A stretch of DNA of 64,000 bases from Chryseobacterium sp. MA9. Its GTDB lineage: Bacteria; Bacteroidota; Bacteroidia; Flavobacteriales; Weeksellaceae. Positions 38,224-47,207 of this stretch are shown here, one piece after another. Positions within the stretch are counted from its first letter, which is position 1; every line of letters starts with the position of its first letter. The stretch is taken from NCBI RefSeq assembly GCF_024399315.1, contig NZ_CP075170.1:1860001-1924000 (forward strand), written 5' to 3'. The position numbers and the translations under genes were made by a program. A model generated the notes under the pieces. That model searched no databases. It was not told the DNA's origin and was given only the letters and a program-made list of their open reading frames with translations.

Positions 38224-38252
38224 GAGGCTGCTTCGTAAAAGCAGCCTCATTC
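38224..38252 (+). terminator. Terminator
   Basis: A 10-bp stem GAGGCTGCTT / AAGCAGCCTC with a 5-nt loop. Confidence 0.65.
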
Positions 38253-38294
38253 ATAATATAATCAGCTTCATTTCCAAATACAAAATTATAATTA

Positions 38295-38711
38295 ATGTAT
38301 AAACTTATTGAACCAGAGGTAGCAGGAGGCTTGGGTGTGCAAACCCAAATGGATAATTCTTTTTTTCCTCCTCTTATTAAAAATCTTCATTATGAATTTG
38401 AAGGTTGGTTAGGAGATGATATTTTAGAATCCTTTCCATGCTACATAGTAACAGAGAGGCTTAGAGATGGTATTGAACTTGAAAAACTGACAGGCGTTAG
38501 TTTTGATAAAGTTTTAATCTCCAAATCTGAAACTTTTTTAGAACTTTATCCTGATAGAGAACTTCCAAATTTCTTTTGGGCTAAAATAAACGGAGAATCA
38601 AATAGAGATGACTTTTTTATTACGGAAAAAAATGGCTTGGCAATATCTGAAAGAGCTTATTCATTATTGAAGAATTACAATATAGATCAAGCTGATATTG
38701 AAGATTTATAA
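38295..38711 (+). CDS. Immunity-like protein, family unknown
   Basis: 138 aa, acidic, no signal peptide. Recognisable blocks are YEFEGWLGDDILESFPC and GVSFDKVLISKSE. The general form resembles single-domain immunity proteins found behind Bacteroidota RHS tips, but I cannot name the family. It is flanked by hairpins at 38224 and 38799, so it behaves as a separate cassette. No toxin partner is adjacent. Confidence 0.62.
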   Translation: MYKLIEPEVAGGLGVQTQMDNSFFPPLIKNLHYEFEGWLGDDILESFPCYIVTERLRDGIELEKLTGVSFDKVLISKSETFLELYPDRELPNFFWAKINGESNRDDFFITEKNGLAISERAYSLLKNYNIDQADIEDL

Positions 38712-38798
38712 TAAATGCTTTTTATAATCGATGCAACATAAAAGCCTTCTTTATAAAAAATATATGAAGTTCTATATAAAAAGGTTAACATAACAATG

Positions 38799-38832
38799 AA
38801 ACAGAGCATTGAATTTAATGCTCTGTTTTAAT
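38799..38832 (+). terminator. Terminator
   Basis: A 12-bp stem AAACAGAGCATT / AATGCTCTGTTT with a 6-nt loop and trailing T. A decayed copy lies at about 39366-39398. Confidence 0.7.
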
Positions 38833-38860
38833 AAAATACAAATAGAGTTACCAAAAGAAT

Positions 38861-39346
38861 ATGGACAAAAATAGTATTAGTGAAGTTTTTCATATGATCG
38901 ATCTTAATAATTTAGAAGACCTAAGGGAGATTGTAAATGAGAGTAATGTTAATCTTTTTATAAATGAGTTTGGACAAAATCTTTTACATATGGCGATTAC
39001 ACGAAACTCTCCCGAGGTATTTAACTACCTTTTATATTGTGATATAGATTTAAATAAATTGGATAGAGATGGTAAAACTCCATTACATTACAGTACAGCC
39101 TATAATAATCTTGAGTTTACAAAATTATTGTTAGACTCTAAGAAAATTGAAAAAGGTATAAAAGATCAATATGGTAATAATCCGATGTGGGGTGCCGTTT
39201 TTAATTCACGTGGATACTATGATGTAGTTAGATTACTAATGGAGCATAGGGTTGATGCAACATCTAAAAATAATAGTGGTAGATCTGCACTGGATTTTGC
39301 AAAACAAATTGAAGATGAAGAATTAATTGAGATTCTTAAGTCTTAA
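38861..39346 (+). CDS. Ankyrin-repeat protein, probable immunity factor
   Basis: 161 aa with four ankyrin-type units. The clearest are NLLHMAITRNSPEVFNYLL, DGKTPLHYSTAYNNLEFTKL and GRSALDFAKQIEDEELIEIL. No signal peptide. Ankyrin proteins are a recurrent immunity type in polymorphic-toxin loci, and this one stands among immunity genes and displaced toxin tips. A host protein-binding role is the alternative. Confidence 0.8.
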   Translation: MDKNSISEVFHMIDLNNLEDLREIVNESNVNLFINEFGQNLLHMAITRNSPEVFNYLLYCDIDLNKLDRDGKTPLHYSTAYNNLEFTKLLLDSKKIEKGIKDQYGNNPMWGAVFNSRGYYDVVRLLMEHRVDATSKNNSGRSALDFAKQIEDEELIEILKS

Positions 39347-39428
39347 TTTTTATGATCCTGAATTATGAAACAGGCATTGAATTTCAATTCTGCGTTTTAA
39401 TTATATCGCAAAATAGAATGATCAAAGT

Positions 39429-39518
39429 ATGAAAGCAGAAGAATTAGTAAAGATTCTCAATAGAGATGTTATTAGAGGAAATTTAGAGTTATATCAAAAA
39501 CAGCGCAGGTGCTCCTGA
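39429..39518 (+). pseudogene. Truncated copy of the 37866 immunity gene
   Basis: MKAEELVKILNRDVIRGNLE matches the first 20 residues of the protein at 37866 with four differences. Three codons later the frame runs into an RHS-core fragment and stops. The junction is near 39499. It marks a recombination event that inserted an RHS tip into an immunity gene. Confidence 0.75.
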
Positions 39519-40653
39519 AATTATTGATACCAACAACTACTGCCCTTTTGGGATGAACCACATCTCAGATTCGTTCAGTACTTCAGGTTTCGGAAGTTTC
39601 TAAAGCTATAAATATAATGGCAAAGAACTTCAGGAAACAGGAATGTATGATTATGGAGCAAGAATGTACATGCCGGACTTAGGAAGATGGGGAGTTATTG
39701 ATCCATTGGCTGAAGCATCCAGAAGGTTTACACCCTACCATTATGGAAACAACAACCCGATAAGGTTTATCGATCCAGATGGAAGAATTACAGTAGATAA
39801 CCTGCAGGGAGGGTACAGTACTGGAAGTGCAGTTATGGATTTTTTTAGCAGAAATGGTTTAACAGATAAAAGGAATATGCCTATGCTTTTCCGTGATGAA
39901 AGTGGAATGATGATAGAAACCGAAGCCTTGGGTAAAGATGGTGAAGGTGGTGGTAGCGAACCTGCTCAAGGTCCTAAACCTGGTATTTTTAAGAGTATAG
40001 GTAATTTCTTCAGAAGACTAGTTGGTAAAAGTAAACATGCTGCTGTGGGGGTTTTATCTGTGGGGGTTATTACACTTGAAACCATAGCTCCTTCTATAGA
40101 AATGAGTGCAGCAGCAGAGGCAGCGGGATATGGAAGAATAGGTATATGGGGATTACCTTTAATGCTTAATGGAGACAGCGGCTTTTCTGCAAATTCTAAA
40201 CCGATTACGGGTGCTATTGATATTCCTGTTACAACAACAGCTGATGAATCAGAGCCAGAATTTGAATATTTTTATAGAGCAATGTCTTATAATGAATACA
40301 ATAAAGCAGGTGGATATTTAACACAACAATTGAATGATTTGGGAATGGATATGGGAGAAGGACCATATGTAACTAGAAGACTAGAATATGCACAAAAAGC
40401 AAGTTTCAGTTTCGGATATGCTGACCAATATGACATTATTGTTCAATACACTGTCCCACAAGGAACATATGAAATGTTTAAAAGTATTTCTCTCCCTGCT
40501 CGAGGAACAACAATGAGACAAAGTGAACAACTAGGGCTACCCATTAAAAAGAGAGAAGATGGTGATTATAATTTTTCTTTTTATGGTAGAAACACGGCAA
40601 TTTTTAATTCAACAATTATTGGATTGCCACAAATTATTTCAATAAAAAAATAA
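39499..40653 (+). pseudogene. Displaced RHS tip with ART-like toxin
   Basis: A headless RHS end. The frame opens at the junction with NSAGAPEIIDTNNYCPFG, meets an in-frame TAA at 39601-39603, then continues as [20 protein letters not shown] and the rest of the core through PDG. From the ATG at 39643 it is open for 336 codons. After PDG comes a linker with a hydrophobic stretch ([17 protein letters not shown]), then a C-terminal domain starting [12 protein letters not shown]. The FYR motif and a following [14 protein letters not shown] segment resemble the R and S regions of ADP-ribosyltransferase toxins. It has no signal peptide or cage, so it is a stored tip rather than an active toxin. Immunity candidate at 40657. 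Confidence 0.78.
39967..40260 (+). repeat. Pre-toxin linker, copy 1
   Basis: About 294 bp, nearly identical to 41584-41881. It codes for the hydrophobic linker between RHS core and toxin in both displaced tips, so different toxins were joined to a shared linker. Confidence 0.85.
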
Positions 40654-40656
40654 AAC

Positions 40657-41211
40657 ATGCAAAATTTTAATTTATTCATTTCAGCAATTGAGAATGACTA
40701 TGATGACCAAATCGATGATTATAAAAAAATAATATTAAAAAATCCAGATAATTTTTTTGTTGAATTATCAGATTTCGTTGTTGATAATTCAAAAGAATAT
40801 GATAGGCTACAATATATTGTAGATTTATATAACATATTTGATATTTCTCAGAAAGGCTTAGATATTGTGAAAAAAGTTGGAAATCTTATATTTTCATTGT
40901 ATATAGAAATAATTGACGATCTTATTAAGAATAAGGAAGAATATTATATATATAGTTATATAGACTTTCTATACACAAATAATTCTTTTTTAAAAAAACA
41001 CGAACAACTTTTCTTTGAAAAAAGTTTTAATGTTCTATGTTCAAATTTAAATAAAGAAGAATCAAGTTGGTTTATTATTTCTTGTTATAGATTAATTGAT
41101 TTATATTTTAAATTTGATGAGAACAATGTTTATATTAAAAAATATTTATTAGTCGGCAATAATAAATTAATAAAAAATTACATATTACTAAAAATCCCCC
41201 CCATTAACTAG
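40657..41211 (+). CDS. Probable immunity protein for the displaced ART-like tip
   Basis: 184 aa, helical, very AT-rich (Lys/Ile/Asn/Phe), no signal peptide. It begins 3 bp after the tip stop codon, the usual toxin-immunity spacing. The middle part (YIYSYIDFLYTNNSFL) is clearly related to YSFIDIFYCDPLFF of the protein at 43314, so the two are members of one unnamed family. Confidence 0.72.
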   Translation: MQNFNLFISAIENDYDDQIDDYKKIILKNPDNFFVELSDFVVDNSKEYDRLQYIVDLYNIFDISQKGLDIVKKVGNLIFSLYIEIIDDLIKNKEEYYIYSYIDFLYTNNSFLKKHEQLFFEKSFNVLCSNLNKEESSWFIISCYRLIDLYFKFDENNVYIKKYLLVGNNKLIKNYILLKIPPIN

Positions 41212-41235
41212 GATAATCCTCTAAATGTGTTACTA

Positions 41236-41266
41236 AATTAGAGTATTGATACCCAATACTCTAATT
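41236..41266 (+). repeat. Hairpin joined to an RHS fragment
   Basis: AATTAGAGTATTG / CAATACTCTAATT, a 13-bp stem. Near-copies occur at 43015 and 43877. Here the repeat runs directly into RHS core DNA at 41271, so it marks a recombination joint as well as a likely terminator. Confidence 0.7.
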
Positions 41267-41270
41267 TAAA

Positions 41271-42190
41271 AATGGCAAAGAACTTCAGGAAACAGGATTG
41301 TTTGATTATGGCTGGAGAGAGTATATGCCGGATTTGGGAAGATGGAACGGGATAGATCAGCTGGCAGAAAGCTACCTTTCTACAAGTCCATATGCTTATG
41401 TTGCTAATAACCCTGTTTTAATGACAGATCCTGATGGAAGATGGATGGATGACACAGGACTACGGGACAGACCTTTGGGTTTCATGGTTCTTCATATAGA
41501 CCTCTACTGTCATTCAGCACGTATGATGGTATGCACACTAATGAAGGTGCAGGCGTTACTGATAATGGAAATAACAGGATTGCACAAGGTCCTAAGCCTA
41601 ATATTTTTAAGACAATAGGTAATTTCTTTAGAAGACTAGTTGGTAAAAGTAAACATGCTGCTGTGGGGGTTTTATCTGTGGGGGTTATTACACTTGAAAC
41701 CATAGCTCCTTCTATAGAAATGAGTGCAGCAACAGCAGAGGCAGCGGGATATGGAAGAATAGGTATATGGGGATTACCTTTAATGCTTAATGGAGACAGC
41801 GGCTTTTCAGCAAATTCTAAACCGATTACGGGTGCTATTGATATTCCTGTTACAACAACAGCTGATGAATCAGAGCCAGAAGAAATGATTACTTTGTATC
41901 GAGGAGTATGCATAGGATATGATGACTTTACAAGGCAGAGCTGTTCCTCTTGGTGGGCATAGTGACCCTAAATTACATAATTGGGGAGATACGGAGAGTA
42001 TTTTCACATCTTGGACAACAAACGAAAATGTAGCTGCAAAATTCGCAAATAAAAATGGCGGTGGTGTGATTTTAAAAAATCTTTTTATGTTCATGAGATT
42101 GTACCTAGTCCTGACAAATATAACGAGCAAGAGGTATTAATTCCTGGAATAGTAATAGGAGCAACACCAACAATAGTAAAAAGTAAATAA
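41271..42190 (+). pseudogene. Second displaced RHS tip, frameshifted ART toxin
   Basis: It starts abruptly inside the RHS core ([34 protein letters not shown]). The frame breaks near 41455, where a one-base deletion separates it from TTGQTFGFHGSSYRP. It breaks again near 41930 and a third time near 42075. Joined across the breaks, the toxin reads LYRGV (Arg), FTSWTTNENVAAKFA (Ser/Thr block) and NEQEVLIPG (ExE), the R-S-E pattern of ADP-ribosyltransferases, ending at 42190. The linker 41584-41881 nearly duplicates that of the first tip. It is inactive as read. The following gene starts one base later. Confidence 0.82.
41584..41881 (+). repeat. Pre-toxin linker, copy 2
   Basis: Nearly identical to 39967-40260, with an extra in-frame codon in the Ala-rich part. 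Confidence 0.85.
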
Positions 42191-42541
42191 ATGGAAACAA
42201 GCAATTTTCAAAAAATATTAAATTTATTTAAAAAGCAAAGCGATAATTATTTATATGCAACTATATATAATTATTTAAAGTCCATAGATAAACTTGAATA
42301 TATTCTTATTGATAAAAATAAGGTAATTTCTATATATACAGTAAGAAATGAAATTAATAATACTGTAAATGAAAGTTTAAAAATCCAAGGCTATGATGAG
42401 TTATTAAATAATCTTAATCTATTTAATAGTAAAAAAGTAATTATTAGCAACTTTGATTATAACAAAAAGGATTTCACCATTTTTATCAATGACAATGAGA
42501 CTGAAATATTAGGAATATTATGGCGGGATATCAATAAATAA
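42191..42541 (+). CDS. Probable immunity protein of the frameshifted ART tip
   Basis: 116 aa, Asn/Lys/Ile-rich, no signal peptide. It starts immediately after the decayed toxin's stop codon. It is intact while the toxin is broken, as expected when protection is still useful against siblings carrying the working tip. No family recognised. Composition is much more AT-rich than the chromosomal genes after 44254. Confidence 0.68.
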   Translation: METSNFQKILNLFKKQSDNYLYATIYNYLKSIDKLEYILIDKNKVISIYTVRNEINNTVNESLKIQGYDELLNNLNLFNSKKVIISNFDYNKKDFTIFINDNETEILGILWRDINK

Positions 42542-42639
42542 AAATAATATCCTTTGTTAATGAAGAACGTACTACTTGCGTCTTTAAGTGTAATATGCCA
42601 TCCTATAGCTGGACAACAAAATAAATTGTTATTAGAGAA

Positions 42640-42969
42640 ATGAAAGAAATAATTTATTCTAAAATAAAAGAATATGACCCTCAATTAAATGATTTTGAAA
42701 TCTCATATTCAAATCACCCTTTATTGTTGGATGATGTAATTATGTCCTATAAAGGAAGAAATAAATTGGCTAAAAGCGAAAGTATAAAAGAATTAACATC
42801 TGAGATCTTAAATAATCTTCTTTTAATTCAAAACGAATCTATTGAATATGTAAAATTTGTTGTTGTAAGATATGATATTACGAGTAGGCTGTTTGTTTTT
42901 GCAGAAGATTATTCAAAAGTTTTTTTTGATTTTACATTTCCAACTGAAAATAATTTAGAATCTAATTAG
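42640..42969 (+). CDS. Immunity-like small protein
   Basis: 109 aa, acidic, with strand-helix composition and no signal peptide. It is followed by a hairpin at 43015. The short gap before it (42542-42639) holds no gene. Immunity role by context only; family not recognised. Confidence 0.6.
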   Translation: MKEIIYSKIKEYDPQLNDFEISYSNHPLLLDDVIMSYKGRNKLAKSESIKELTSEILNNLLLIQNESIEYVKFVVVRYDITSRLFVFAEDYSKVFFDFTFPTENNLESN

Positions 42970-43014
42970 AAATTAAAGAACACAAGCATATTTGTTTCAG
43001 ACATATTGCTAATA

Positions 43015-43166
43015 AATTAGAGTATTGATTTTCAATACTCTAATTTTAAAAATACTAGTAAAATATAAAGTTGAGATAATATTGTTGATAACCAGAACAG
43101 AAGAACAGAGAAAATAGGCTATTTAAAATATTGAAGATCATACAAGATGTTTCAGATGTGTTGGTA
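43015..43166 (+). repeat. 152-bp direct repeat, copy 1
   Basis: Begins with the hairpin AATTAGAGTATTGA / TCAATACTCTAATT and continues for about 120 bp of non-coding DNA. Matches 43877-44029 with scattered differences. The two copies flank the immunity gene at 43314. Confidence 0.85.
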
Positions 43167-43313
43167 AAAAACAGAATATTTTATCATATACATAGCATTT
43201 AGGAAATGCGCGGGTAAGCTATTCCAGATCCTCAGCTGGTCTAGTGTTAATATTTTCAATATTAGATTAATGGGACCTCCTGTACCTATAAGATACAAAT
43301 AATAAAAATAAAT

Positions 43314-43850
43314 ATGTTAAAAGAATTATTAAAAAAAACTGATGATGAGTTAGTTAGCATCAGTGAGCAATATAGAAAATATTACAATTCCAATTTTGAA
43401 ACTTTTAAAATTGAATATGAAAATTATGCTAATACAACAAAAAAGGAATTACCATTATTAGCTTTAGATTATATCAAGATTTATCAGTTATTTGGATACA
43501 ATCAGGATGAAATATCATTTTTCATACGTAAAAAACTAGTTTCTTTTTATTTACTTAATATATCTGATTTTATAAAAAAAGAGGATGTATTTGTCATATA
43601 TTCATTTATTGACATTTTCTATTGTGATCCTTTGTTTTTTGAAAATGAGGAAACCTTAACGACCTTTTTTGAAGTTACTTATCCAATATTATTATTGAAA
43701 ACGGAGGACATGTCTTCATTTATTGCCATAGCCTGCATGAGGTATATTGTCATATTAGGTTCTGAAAAAGAAGGAAAAATATTTTTAGAAAGATATTTAT
43801 ATGAGAACAAAAATGGCATTTATATAGAAGATGTAAAGGAAGAGTTATAA
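43314..43850 (+). CDS. Immunity-like protein, paralogue of the 40657 product
   Basis: 178 aa, helical, acidic and AT-rich. It shares the YSFIDIFYCDPLFF region and the C-terminal FLERYLYENK block with the product of 40657. It lies alone between two copies of a 152-bp direct repeat, so it looks like a mobile or duplicable immunity cassette. No toxin tip is adjacent. The 147 bp before it (43167-43313) contain no gene. Confidence 0.68.
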   Translation: MLKELLKKTDDELVSISEQYRKYYNSNFETFKIEYENYANTTKKELPLLALDYIKIYQLFGYNQDEISFFIRKKLVSFYLLNISDFIKKEDVFVIYSFIDIFYCDPLFFENEETLTTFFEVTYPILLLKTEDMSSFIAIACMRYIVILGSEKEGKIFLERYLYENKNGIYIEDVKEEL

Positions 43851-43876
43851 AACTTATAGTATTATCTAAACATATT

Positions 43877-44029
43877 AATTAGAGTATTAATTTTCAATAC
43901 TCTATTTTTAAAAGCACTAGTAAAAATGTAAAGTTGAAATAATATTGGGGATAGCCAGAACAGAAGAACAGAGAAAATAGGCTATTTAAAATATTGAAGA
44001 TCATACAAGATATTTCAGATGTGTTGGTA
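43877..44029 (+). repeat. 152-bp direct repeat, copy 2
   Basis: Copy of 43015-43166, including the hairpin (one changed base in the stem). The following 44030-44253 is AT-rich with no gene seen. Confidence 0.85.
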
Positions 44030-44253
44030 GAAATTCCGGATTTATAAAATACTGAAGAACAAAGTTGTGAAAAAAATCTATTTTTGGAGCAGAGTTGAAT
44101 GTAAACATTAGAAATATAATTATGATTTTCTTTTACAATTAACGCAATATTCCCCGAACTCCTACGCCCTTCATAATACTTTAACACCCATTATACCCCA
44201 TCCCCCAATAAATTTTCGTTCTTTTGCAAAAGTTTTAATTTTTACCTAACTGC

Positions 44254-45390
44254 ATGTCTAAGTTTGATGAAATCCGGTATTTCTATGATCAGGAAGTGAA
44301 TGAGAGATTACAGAGCATAGCCCGTGATCCGATGATGAAAGCTCTGATGAATTTTACTTTTCCTGATACGGATGAGCAGGTTTGGCTGGAACAGTTTAAA
44401 AATGTTCATTCCATTAGTGATTTCCAGCATCAGTTTGTAGCGTATGCCGTTCGCCAGATCCTTGCGAAAAGCTCTGACGGCTTAACGACTTCAGGCTTCG
44501 ATAGGCTGGATAAAAACACCCCTTACCTTTTCATCTCAAACCACAGAGATATTGTTCTGGATACTTCACTGCTTAATCTGGTTTTGCTGGAAGGTGGTTA
44601 TATTATGACCGCTTCAGCTATCGGAGATAATCTTGTCCGCAAAAAGTTCTTAAACGTACTGGCAAAACTGAACCGAAATTTTTTAGTACAAAGAGGCCTG
44701 TCTCTTCGTGAACAGCTGACAAGTTCACAGACAATGTCTGAGTATATTAAGGAACAATTGCATCAGGAAAACCGTTCTGTATGGATTGCCCAACGTGAGG
44801 GCCGCACCAAAAACGGTAATGATTCTACCCAACAGGGCGTTTTAAAAATGCTGGCCATGGCAGCCGGAGATCAGTCACTGATTGATTATTTTAAAACATT
44901 GAAAATTGTTCCGATCTCTATCTCCTATGAGTACGATCCTACAGATTCCTTAAAGATGCCCCAACTGCTGGCTCAACACAGGGATGAGGAATACATTAAG
45001 GGGAAAAATGAAGATTTCACCAACATCATCAGTGGAATTCTGGGACAAAAGAAACGCATTCACCTTCATGCCGGTGATGTTCTTGATACTGAACTGGATG
45101 AAATTGCAGCGACCATTGACAATAAAAACAAGCAGCTGCAGGCCATTGCACAACTGATTGACCATTCTATCATCAGTAATTATAAGCTTTGGCCGACCAA
45201 ATACATCGCTTACGATCTTCTTCACAATACCAATACCTACGCTTCCAAATACACGGAACAGGAAAAACAGTTATTTGTCCGCAGACTTGAAATGCGTATT
45301 GATCCATCAGATCCTGTTTCCAGAGAGTATTTCCTGGCTATGTATGCCAATCCTTTGGTGAATAAACTGAAGCTGGAAGAAGATTTATAA
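44254..45390 (+). CDS. 1-acylglycerol-3-phosphate / glycerol-3-phosphate acyltransferase-like protein
   Basis: 378 aa, soluble. The acyltransferase signature is visible as SNHRDIVLDTS (catalytic His with downstream Asp), LNRNFLVQRG, and REGRTKNG, equivalent to the FPEGTR substrate loop of PlsC/PlsB-type enzymes. The C-terminal part is helical. It would transfer an acyl chain to a glycerophosphate-type acceptor in membrane-lipid synthesis. It is monocistronic with a clear terminator. Base composition returns to chromosomal average here, marking the end of the toxin region. Confidence 0.82.
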   Translation: MSKFDEIRYFYDQEVNERLQSIARDPMMKALMNFTFPDTDEQVWLEQFKNVHSISDFQHQFVAYAVRQILAKSSDGLTTSGFDRLDKNTPYLFISNHRDIVLDTSLLNLVLLEGGYIMTASAIGDNLVRKKFLNVLAKLNRNFLVQRGLSLREQLTSSQTMSEYIKEQLHQENRSVWIAQREGRTKNGNDSTQQGVLKMLAMAAGDQSLIDYFKTLKIVPISISYEYDPTDSLKMPQLLAQHRDEEYIKGKNEDFTNIISGILGQKKRIHLHAGDVLDTELDEIAATIDNKNKQLQAIAQLIDHSIISNYKLWPTKYIAYDLLHNTNTYASKYTEQEKQLFVRRLEMRIDPSDPVSREYFLAMYANPLVNKLKLEEDL

Positions 45391-45411
45391 TAAAAATTGA
45401 CCACCAGATAA

Positions 45412-45446
45412 AAAAACCACTGCTGCTGAGTAGTGGTTTTTATTAT
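45412..45446. terminator. Terminator, probably bidirectional
   Basis: A 10-bp stem AAAAACCACT / AGTGGTTTTT between convergent genes, with T-rich flanks on both sides. Confidence 0.7.
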
Positions 45447-45456
45447 TTAAAGGGCT

Positions 45457-45735
45457 TTATTCTCCATGCGTATACTCAATCACTTTTTTTGTTTTCACAT
45501 TTACTTCTGCATAAGCAACACCTCCTATTACAGGAGGCATTGGAGAGTTTCCATGTACAATCCAGATACTGTCATTTTTCTTTTCTGCAACGAACGGTTT
45601 TTGTTGATTTATTGTTGATTTACCATACACTTCTTTCCATTTTTTTTCCGCTACTGATATGGCAATTTCTTTATCGGTTTTACTCTTTTCACAACTTAAA
45701 AGTGAAAATAATAATGTGAAAATAAAATATTTCAT
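45457..45735 (-). CDS. Lipoprotein with NTF2-fold immunity domain
   Basis: 92 aa. A lipobox ends at Cys15 (FSLLSC). The mature part (AEKKWKEVYGKSTINQQKPF, DSIWIVHGN, GGVAYAEVNVKTKKVI) matches the NTF2-fold immunity protein pattern known from polymorphic-toxin systems. The membrane-anchored periplasmic location would suit protection against a toxin acting there. It lies just outside the RHS region without a toxin partner. Family call from memory of the motif. Confidence 0.7.
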   Translation of the reverse strand: MKYFIFTLLFSLLSCEKSKTDKEIAISVAEKKWKEVYGKSTINQQKPFVAEKKNDSIWIVHGNSPMPPVIGGVAYAEVNVKTKKVIEYTHGE

Positions 45736-45930
45736 TTTAAATAAATTATGGATGATGTCTAAAGCTTCGTTATTTTTTATAAAACTTACTCTGGTTTTCT
45801 CTGGTACTCAAATATAATTATTTTAAGAATACAAGTGAAACGATTACGCTAGCGGGGAAATGGCAAAATGACTTAGTGCTTAGATTTTACTTTTCAACAT
45901 TCAGATCATCCTATTTGATCTGGCAGATAT

Positions 45931-46980
45931 TTATTTGGGTTGTGACATAGAGTCTACTTCTATGATTGCATCTGCAAATGCTTTTGGAGCTTCCTGTGGT
46001 AAATTGTGTCCAATTCCGCCCGTCAGCGTATGATGTACATATTTACCTGCATATCTTGAAGCATAACTTTCCGGGGCAGGAAACGCAGCTCCGTTGGCAT
46101 CGCCTTCTAAAGTAACTGTTGGAATTGTAATGGCCGGAGACTTTGCCAGTTTAGCTTCAAGCGCATCATATTGCTTTTCCCCTTTGGCCAATCCAAGACG
46201 CCAGCGGTAATTGTGGATCACGATATCAACGTGGTCAGGATTATTGAATGCTGTAGCAGAACGTTCATAAGTTTGATCATCAAAAGTCCATTTTGGCGAA
46301 GCAGTTTTCCATATCAGTTTATTAAATGCCGCGGTATTGGCTTTATAGCCTTTATAACCTCTTTCAGTTGAAAAATAATACTGATACCACCATAAAAACT
46401 CAGCATTTGGAGGGAGAGGCTTTTCGTTCGCCTTTGGACTTCCAATTAAATATCCGCTTACCGCCACCAGTCCGGAGCATCGCTCTGGCCACAGTGCCGC
46501 CATGATGTCTGCCGTTCTGGCTCCCCAGTCAAAACCGCCAATGATCGCTTTATCAATTTTCAGGGCATCCATAAAAGCAATGATATCCAATGCGACAGCA
46601 CTCTGCTGACCATTACGTTTTGTATTTGAAGATACAAAGGTAGTTGTTCCATACCCTCTTAAATAAGGGACTAAAACACGATAGCCTTTTTCTGCAAGTA
46701 TCGCAGAGGACTGTTCAAAACTGTGGATATCATAAGGCCACCCATGAAGAAGGATAACAGGTTTTCCATTTTCAGGCCCTACTTCTGCATATCCTACATC
46801 CAGCAGACCGGCTCTGATTTTCTTTGTATTCTGGAAAGCTGATCTGACAGCTGCGTTTTCCAGGTCTTTTTCGCCAGTGTTGTAAGCCTGTGCTTTTAGA
46901 AACAATAATCCCATTCCCATAAAAATAACCAGAGATAAAACGGATCGTATTTTTTTACTGAAATTCAATGTAGTATTCAT
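45931..46980 (-). CDS. Exported epoxide hydrolase/haloalkane dehalogenase-like alpha/beta hydrolase
   Basis: 349 aa. N-terminal hydrophobic signal (LVIFMGMGLLFLKAQA). HGWPYD is the oxyanion-hole motif. The nucleophile is Asp151 in GGFDWG, typical of epoxide hydrolases and dehalogenases. The C-terminal GGIGHNLPQE supplies His. The lid region (WWYQYYFSTERGYKGYK) is long. It probably hydrolyses a small ester, epoxide or halide in the periplasm; the substrate cannot be told. It stands alone. Confidence 0.85.
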   Translation of the reverse strand: MNTTLNFSKKIRSVLSLVIFMGMGLLFLKAQAYNTGEKDLENAAVRSAFQNTKKIRAGLLDVGYAEVGPENGKPVILLHGWPYDIHSFEQSSAILAEKGYRVLVPYLRGYGTTTFVSSNTKRNGQQSAVALDIIAFMDALKIDKAIIGGFDWGARTADIMAALWPERCSGLVAVSGYLIGSPKANEKPLPPNAEFLWWYQYYFSTERGYKGYKANTAAFNKLIWKTASPKWTFDDQTYERSATAFNNPDHVDIVIHNYRWRLGLAKGEKQYDALEAKLAKSPAITIPTVTLEGDANGAAFPAPESYASRYAGKYVHHTLTGGIGHNLPQEAPKAFADAIIEVDSMSQPK

Positions 46981-47207
46981 AATAGTGATGTTTTGTGATG
47001 GTAAAATTATGGTATAACAGAGATAGAAATAAGTACAAATACTTTGAACTGGTCATATTAAACGGCGAAAGCTGATTTTCGGACGTTAAACCGGACAAGA
47101 GAAATACAATAAAATGTCTCAAATTATTATTAAAATCTACAAAACAGCATTCATCATCAAGCAGTTTTTCTAAAAACATTATCTTCGTATCTGAAAAATT
47201 TGACAAA

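Noticed and set aside
43167..43313. Possible gene fragment between the direct repeat and the 43314 gene
   Set aside because: Only short frames such as a GPPVPIR-like end are seen; not enough to assign to any gene.
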